The notes beneath the pieces were generated by a model. The model did not search any database. It saw only the letters and a list, made by a program, of their open reading frames with translations, and was not told the origin of the DNA. The position numbers and the translations under genes are program-made. This document shows, one piece after another, positions 60,031 through 64,000 of a stretch of 64,000 nt of DNA. Source of the DNA: Straminergon stramineum. Taxonomy: Eukaryota > Streptophyta > Bryopsida > Hypnales > Calliergonaceae. The stretch is from positions 8,435,350 through 8,499,349 of the forward strand of contig OY987271.1 in the NCBI GenBank assembly GCA_963920665.1. Direction: 5' to 3'. How positions within the stretch are numbered: the first letter of the stretch is position 1; each line of letters begins with the position of its first letter.

Positions 60031-63000
60031 TTACTTTGGGTCTGTCTCAGAGTATTTTGAGGTACATATCTGATCATGTACTCTGAAGTGTTCTACAAGT
60101 GCCGCCTGTTGCTTGCACATGATTGCCAGGAGTTTCTTCTTCGATAGAGATCGAAGATTTTCTTTGACCTTTTTTTGCTGCTGGCACATATTTGCCTGCT
60201 GTGGATAGCTCAGAGACAAAGATTCAAATCCTTGGGCATCCAAATAGTCAGGCTGATCCCGAGGTTGGCTAGGATGTTTCCGCGGTTGGCTAGGTTGTGT
60301 CATGGAAAATAGGCCAAAGGAAGGGAGCAGGGTAGAATCTGGCAAGACGGGATATGACTGCAGGGTTTAGGGTTCCGCCCATAAAAAAAAGGTACTCTCA
60401 ATAACAAAAGGATTAACTTTGTCCTCTCTCTGCAGAAATATACCTACTGGAAACCATGAACATAACCTGGGGGATATTGCTCATATTTACACACTCAAAT
60501 GCACAGAGCTCTAGAAAACGAGGCATACTTAGATCTGAGGTTCCAGATGAGCATCTGGAAAAGTGCCAGAAAAGTGCCAGTTTTTTAAATGACGTCATTC
60601 TAACTGATTTGATGAAAATGAAACTAAAGATATTTTCACACTGGTTATTAGGAGTGATGTTAGCAAAGTGAAACGAATTCAAAGGTATGCTTAAATTCAT
60701 TCTTTAGCTCCTCGCTAGCATTGCTCTCAATACCATAACATACCTTAGAGTGTTTGGGAGAATAGTATTTTAAGAGCCGGATAATACCTGATCCTTGGTC
60801 ATCCTCCTTGTCATCTGGCCCATCATCTGCTCCATCGCCTGGCTCAACATATGCTCCATCATCTGGCTTACCATTTGCTCCATCATCTGTGTTACCATCT
60901 GCCCCACCATCCGACTCTTTGCAAGCGCAATTTGCATCGTTCGGGAAAACAAAGCTATGCATCTCCTCTGCTATCTTCTCTAAGGTGGGAGGACCAGAGC
61001 ATGGAACGCGCGGGTGTGTGCTTCTGGACAGCCTGCATATTTTACCCTGCAGAGACTAAGAAATTCGATGAGTCAGCAATTGAACGATCAAGGTAGAGAG
61101 GACACTAATACTGATGAGAATCCAATCCTGTCTCCTGTAATAATTACCAGTGCGCACAAATGTGTCTAAATTTAGCGATACTTCTACCCCCCCAAAATGC
61201 ATAGATACAGAATAGTGAATGCTGCAGTGTTAAAGTTGAATTTATAACAACTTCGAGCTAATGATGAAATCACATTTGGACAAGTGAAGTTACTTTGCTT
61301 CTCCTGCTGGGTTTAGTAAGAAACTCCGGTGCAAATGTACACTCCTGCATCTCAATTTTCTGCCTCTCCTTCCGCAGAGCTTCAACCTTCTGTTGCCTCT
61401 TTTCTGCGTCTCGAAGTAATATGTCGTACCACTGATCACTTGTGCTGAACGTATTAACCACAAAAAATCCCAGTCAACATCTTGTATGCGTGGGTTTTTC
61501 GTTCTATAAACCAAACTTCAAGCTATGCTTTTAAAGAAATGCTTGAGGATTCTACGTGCTGGCATTGTGAATCAACTAGCCAGAAGCCTACATAATCAGG
61601 CCTCAGCTCCTGGGAAGCATTTTACCACATTTTCTCTATTACAATTTCCAAGGGTTAGAACTATTCCTGTTTAACAACGATTCAGTACCTCAGAAAAGTC
61701 CTACCTAACAAGACATTAGTTTCACTTTGCTAAGTGTGCACATTCCTTTGCTAAGTGTTTACTTTTCAACATATTTCTGTCGACATTACGCCTTCAATCA
61801 TTTGTCAGAATCCAATCATTTGTAGAGATACATTCACGCTATGTCCGGAACGAGGAGAGATCTTACGAGGAGAGATCTTACGAGTAGTTCCGTCTCCTTC
61901 CTGCAAGACTATTGGATAAGCCATCAATCTTCGGTTCGAAAGTGATATTACTGTTGTCGATATGACTGACGTGCCTAAGATTACCACGCACTGTAGAGCC
62001 CTTATGGTATTTTTCCTGCACAGGAAGAAGAAGTCAGAGGATACAGAAGGTAAACTTATCAAAGGGTGCTTACAATGATGCTCAATATCACATTCAAACA
62101 AAAAGTATGTACCCTGCATATTGCGCCCACGTACCTCAACCTCATGCATGAGTGTATGGAAGGCCTCGAAATTTAAGCGTTCATTGCCTTTGCCCATTTT
62201 GATGAGCGTCTTAATGTCTTGAGCTGCATCGAAGCTCACTCTCCTCCCGTCGACCTTACACAGCTGAATACACCCATCCTGAAATTGGGACAAGGTGATT
62301 TCAGTACTGCTCTTGCTGAAACTTGTTTTTCGTTGCGAAATGTAATGGTGACCAATATCGTCGTATTGATTACTGTGGCGAAATTTAAAGAAAATTCATA
62401 CATTTCTAGACTCCCGACTGGAACCTCATATCTGCGACAGTCCTATTGTTTTGAACTATTTGCTCCAATTTTGACGCTTTAAAACATACTCCATTTAGTA
62501 ATCAAGGAGTACCATTTAGGTTCTCTAAACTTTGAACTCTGAACCCTGAAATCCCAATAACCGCTCTAACGAATATGACCATGATTGTCATTTCCATAGG
62601 AAACATAACATAAACTTTCAGATCCAGAAGTCTAAAGAAATAATGGACTAATTCATTTAACTCAACCTCTCATCCCACAGCCAGCTTCCTCCGAGCATCA
62701 TCTTCTTTTATTATAGCTGTGCAGGGAGCGACATGTCCCAATGATATGGAATGAACTGTCTATTCAGGAACATGAGAAATGCTTCAACCCTCACTTGTTA
62801 ATTTGTGATGGAAGAAGCACTAAGGCAACAGCAAAATGAGCGATGGATTCCTACCTTGTCGGTATCAAGAGCATCAAACATTTGCTTGAAGGCACGCTGC
62901 TTCAAAAGCGTCAAATACTTCCTGGATTGCGGGGTAACATACGTACTCTTGGCTAGGTCTCTCACAATCTGCTCCTCCTTCTCTACCATGGCCTCTTTCT

Positions 63001-63859
63001 TGCACACGCGTGCCCCTTGCATCTCGTGCAGAAACGCTCCGATGGGCAAATTCTTGGGATTCCTCTGCAAATTATTCCCAAATCCTGGCTCTCAAAACTC
63101 TTTGATGAGTAACGAATGCTAAAGGCGGGCGACCACCAGAGAACTGAAGCATCTGTTGGAACATACTTATCTTCAAAACTATCATGGCATCATCCCCTCA
63201 ACAACCCAAAGTGAATGGCTCTAACATTTTGTATTCAGACATTGATCACCCGAAGCTCTGGATCAGGAAACGCTTACAGCAGTCTGCGGTTTTCGTCCAG
63301 TTTGAGGTTTGAAGAACTCGCGACCGGTAGTTTTATCAATTGGAACACTGCAGCATTCGTCACCACTCTTCTCCATTGCCTTCTTCTCGTGCAGTTTCTG
63401 AGGATTCAGATGTGACAACCGATCAAACACTGATACTTGAGGCTCCTCCTCTGCACCATTGCATCTTCTGTTGGTAACTGGTTGGAATGTCAACCTGCAA
63501 GCTAATCCACAGAATGCTCAAGTATGTACTACCACGAAAGTTCGATGATTCCCTTGCACAGAGCAAAATTCCTTTATGTGTTGGAGCATTGGTATATTTC
63601 TAAAGTATAGCACTTGTATACGTGACTTACGTCATTCGTAATTAATTTGCCCTTACATATTCAAGATTCCAAGCACGAAAACTACAATCCTCACTCACTC
63701 TTCTGGATACCAATCCGCGTATTGTCGCTGGCGTCGACGGCGACTCTCAGAATCAAAGAAGAGTTGTTCAAACCGTGAAATCGAACCGTTCGTTGTTTCG
63801 TTTGCAGAGGGGTTGATGTTTGGCATAAACGTGCACTCAGCCAGTCGAGCTTCCATCAC
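60031..63859 (-). CDS. EF-hand protein with TFxP repeats, probable ciliary/axonemal (5' end missing)
   Basis: Eight exons were traced in consistent phase: 63699-63859, 63278-63494, 62855-63064, 62135-62278, 61882-62015, 61294-61444, 60744-61046 and 60031-60357, giving 548 codons to the stop. The first opens at a splice acceptor, so upstream exons lie beyond the window. Four copies of a [C/I/L]TFxPxx motif are visible: AECTFMPNIN, ELTFQPVTN, NITFEPKID and QECTFAPEF. One canonical EF-hand loop, FDALDTDKDGCIQL, is created by joining exons 3 and 4; a second, RLNFEAFHTLMHEVE, lacks the acidic loop. A basic coiled region (EKRQQKVEALRKERQK) precedes an acidic D/G-rich repeat and a Q-rich, positively charged end. 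Repeats of this CTFxP kind occur in calcium-binding flagellar proteins of protists, so an axonemal role in motile sperm is inferred; no named orthologue is claimed. All introns are GT-AG. Confidence 0.8.
60800..60915 (-). repeat. Coding minisatellite (acidic D/G-rich repeat)
   Basis: Inside exon 7 of the traced set. Imperfect ~24 bp units encode DGGADGNTDDGANGKPDDGA and a further VEPGDGADDGPDD. Units are close enough in sequence to suggest recent slippage, so copy number may vary between individuals. Confidence 0.65.
61851..61880 (-). repeat. 15 bp duplication carrying a splice donor
   Basis: CGAGGAGAGATCTTA occurs twice in tandem. On the gene strand this places GTAAG donors 15 nt apart at the end of the exon 61882-62015. 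Using the inner (downstream) donor would read TCG-TAA and stop translation, so only the outer donor keeps the frame. Confidence 0.6.
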
Positions 63860-64000
63860 CTGGCTCAACCAAAGACATGAAATTCGAATCATTTTGGAAA
63901 AACCAATAACTTCTATTAAAATTGATTATGGATGAACCATTTTGGAATCTTTAGCGGTATTACGGAGTAAGTTGAATAGAAAGCTGAAGAGTAATCTTGC

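Noticed and set aside
1..64000. tRNA, rRNA, CRISPR or organelle-derived inserts
   Set aside because: No B-box-like GGTTCGAATCC in a tRNA context, no rRNA core sequence, no regular spacer array and no plastid or mitochondrial gene sequence was recognised.

Overview
The window looks like nuclear DNA of a streptophyte, most likely a seed-free land plant (a moss-type bryophyte fits well). Evidence: a plant-type MOR1 gene with many short introns, a plant-style START-domain gene, plant promoter motifs (telo-box, TGGGCC), and an EF-hand gene with TFxP repeats of a kind I associate with motile cilia, which seed plants other than cycads and Ginkgo lack. The species cannot be named from this sequence alone.

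Layout. 1-4.3 kb: decayed repeats, namely a tandem array, a foldback element and a reverse-transcriptase-derived LINE relic. 5.8-24.0 kb, minus strand: a complete MOR1/XMAP215/ch-TOG gene. I traced 54 exons in consistent phase, giving about 2,025 residues with five TOG domains. Its upstream flank (24.0-25.0 kb) has a polypyrimidine tandem array and TGGGCC motifs. 25-38.7 kb: AT-rich, gene-free, with MITEs, a foldback element and one long near-perfect hairpin. 38.8-43.2 kb, minus strand: a 9-exon START-domain lipid-binding protein of about 557 residues. 44.3-55.5 kb: a second AT-rich repeat block. 55.85-57.32 kb, plus strand: a two-exon mitochondrial protein (206 residues) resembling the mitoribosomal small-subunit protein mS26, with a telo-box upstream. 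60.0-63.9 kb, minus strand: the last eight exons of an EF-hand/TFxP-repeat protein whose 5' end lies beyond the window.

The genes show no operon-like relation: a microtubule polymerase, a lipid-transfer-like protein, a mitoribosomal protein and a probable axonemal protein. The most unusual content is in the spacers: about ten non-autonomous elements begin TTAA-CCC and end GGG-TTAA, with the palindrome TTAA as apparent target duplication. This is the hallmark of piggyBac-type transposons and unexpected in a plant. They fall into at least three internal-sequence families; one member is an internally deleted derivative and two members share a single TTAA. MOR1 also has three introns that appear to use GC-AG splice sites and one apparently ultra-short intron.

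All coordinates come from reading the sequence by eye. Exon borders were accepted only when splice dinucleotides, reading phase and protein similarity agreed; no alignment, folding or database search was run.
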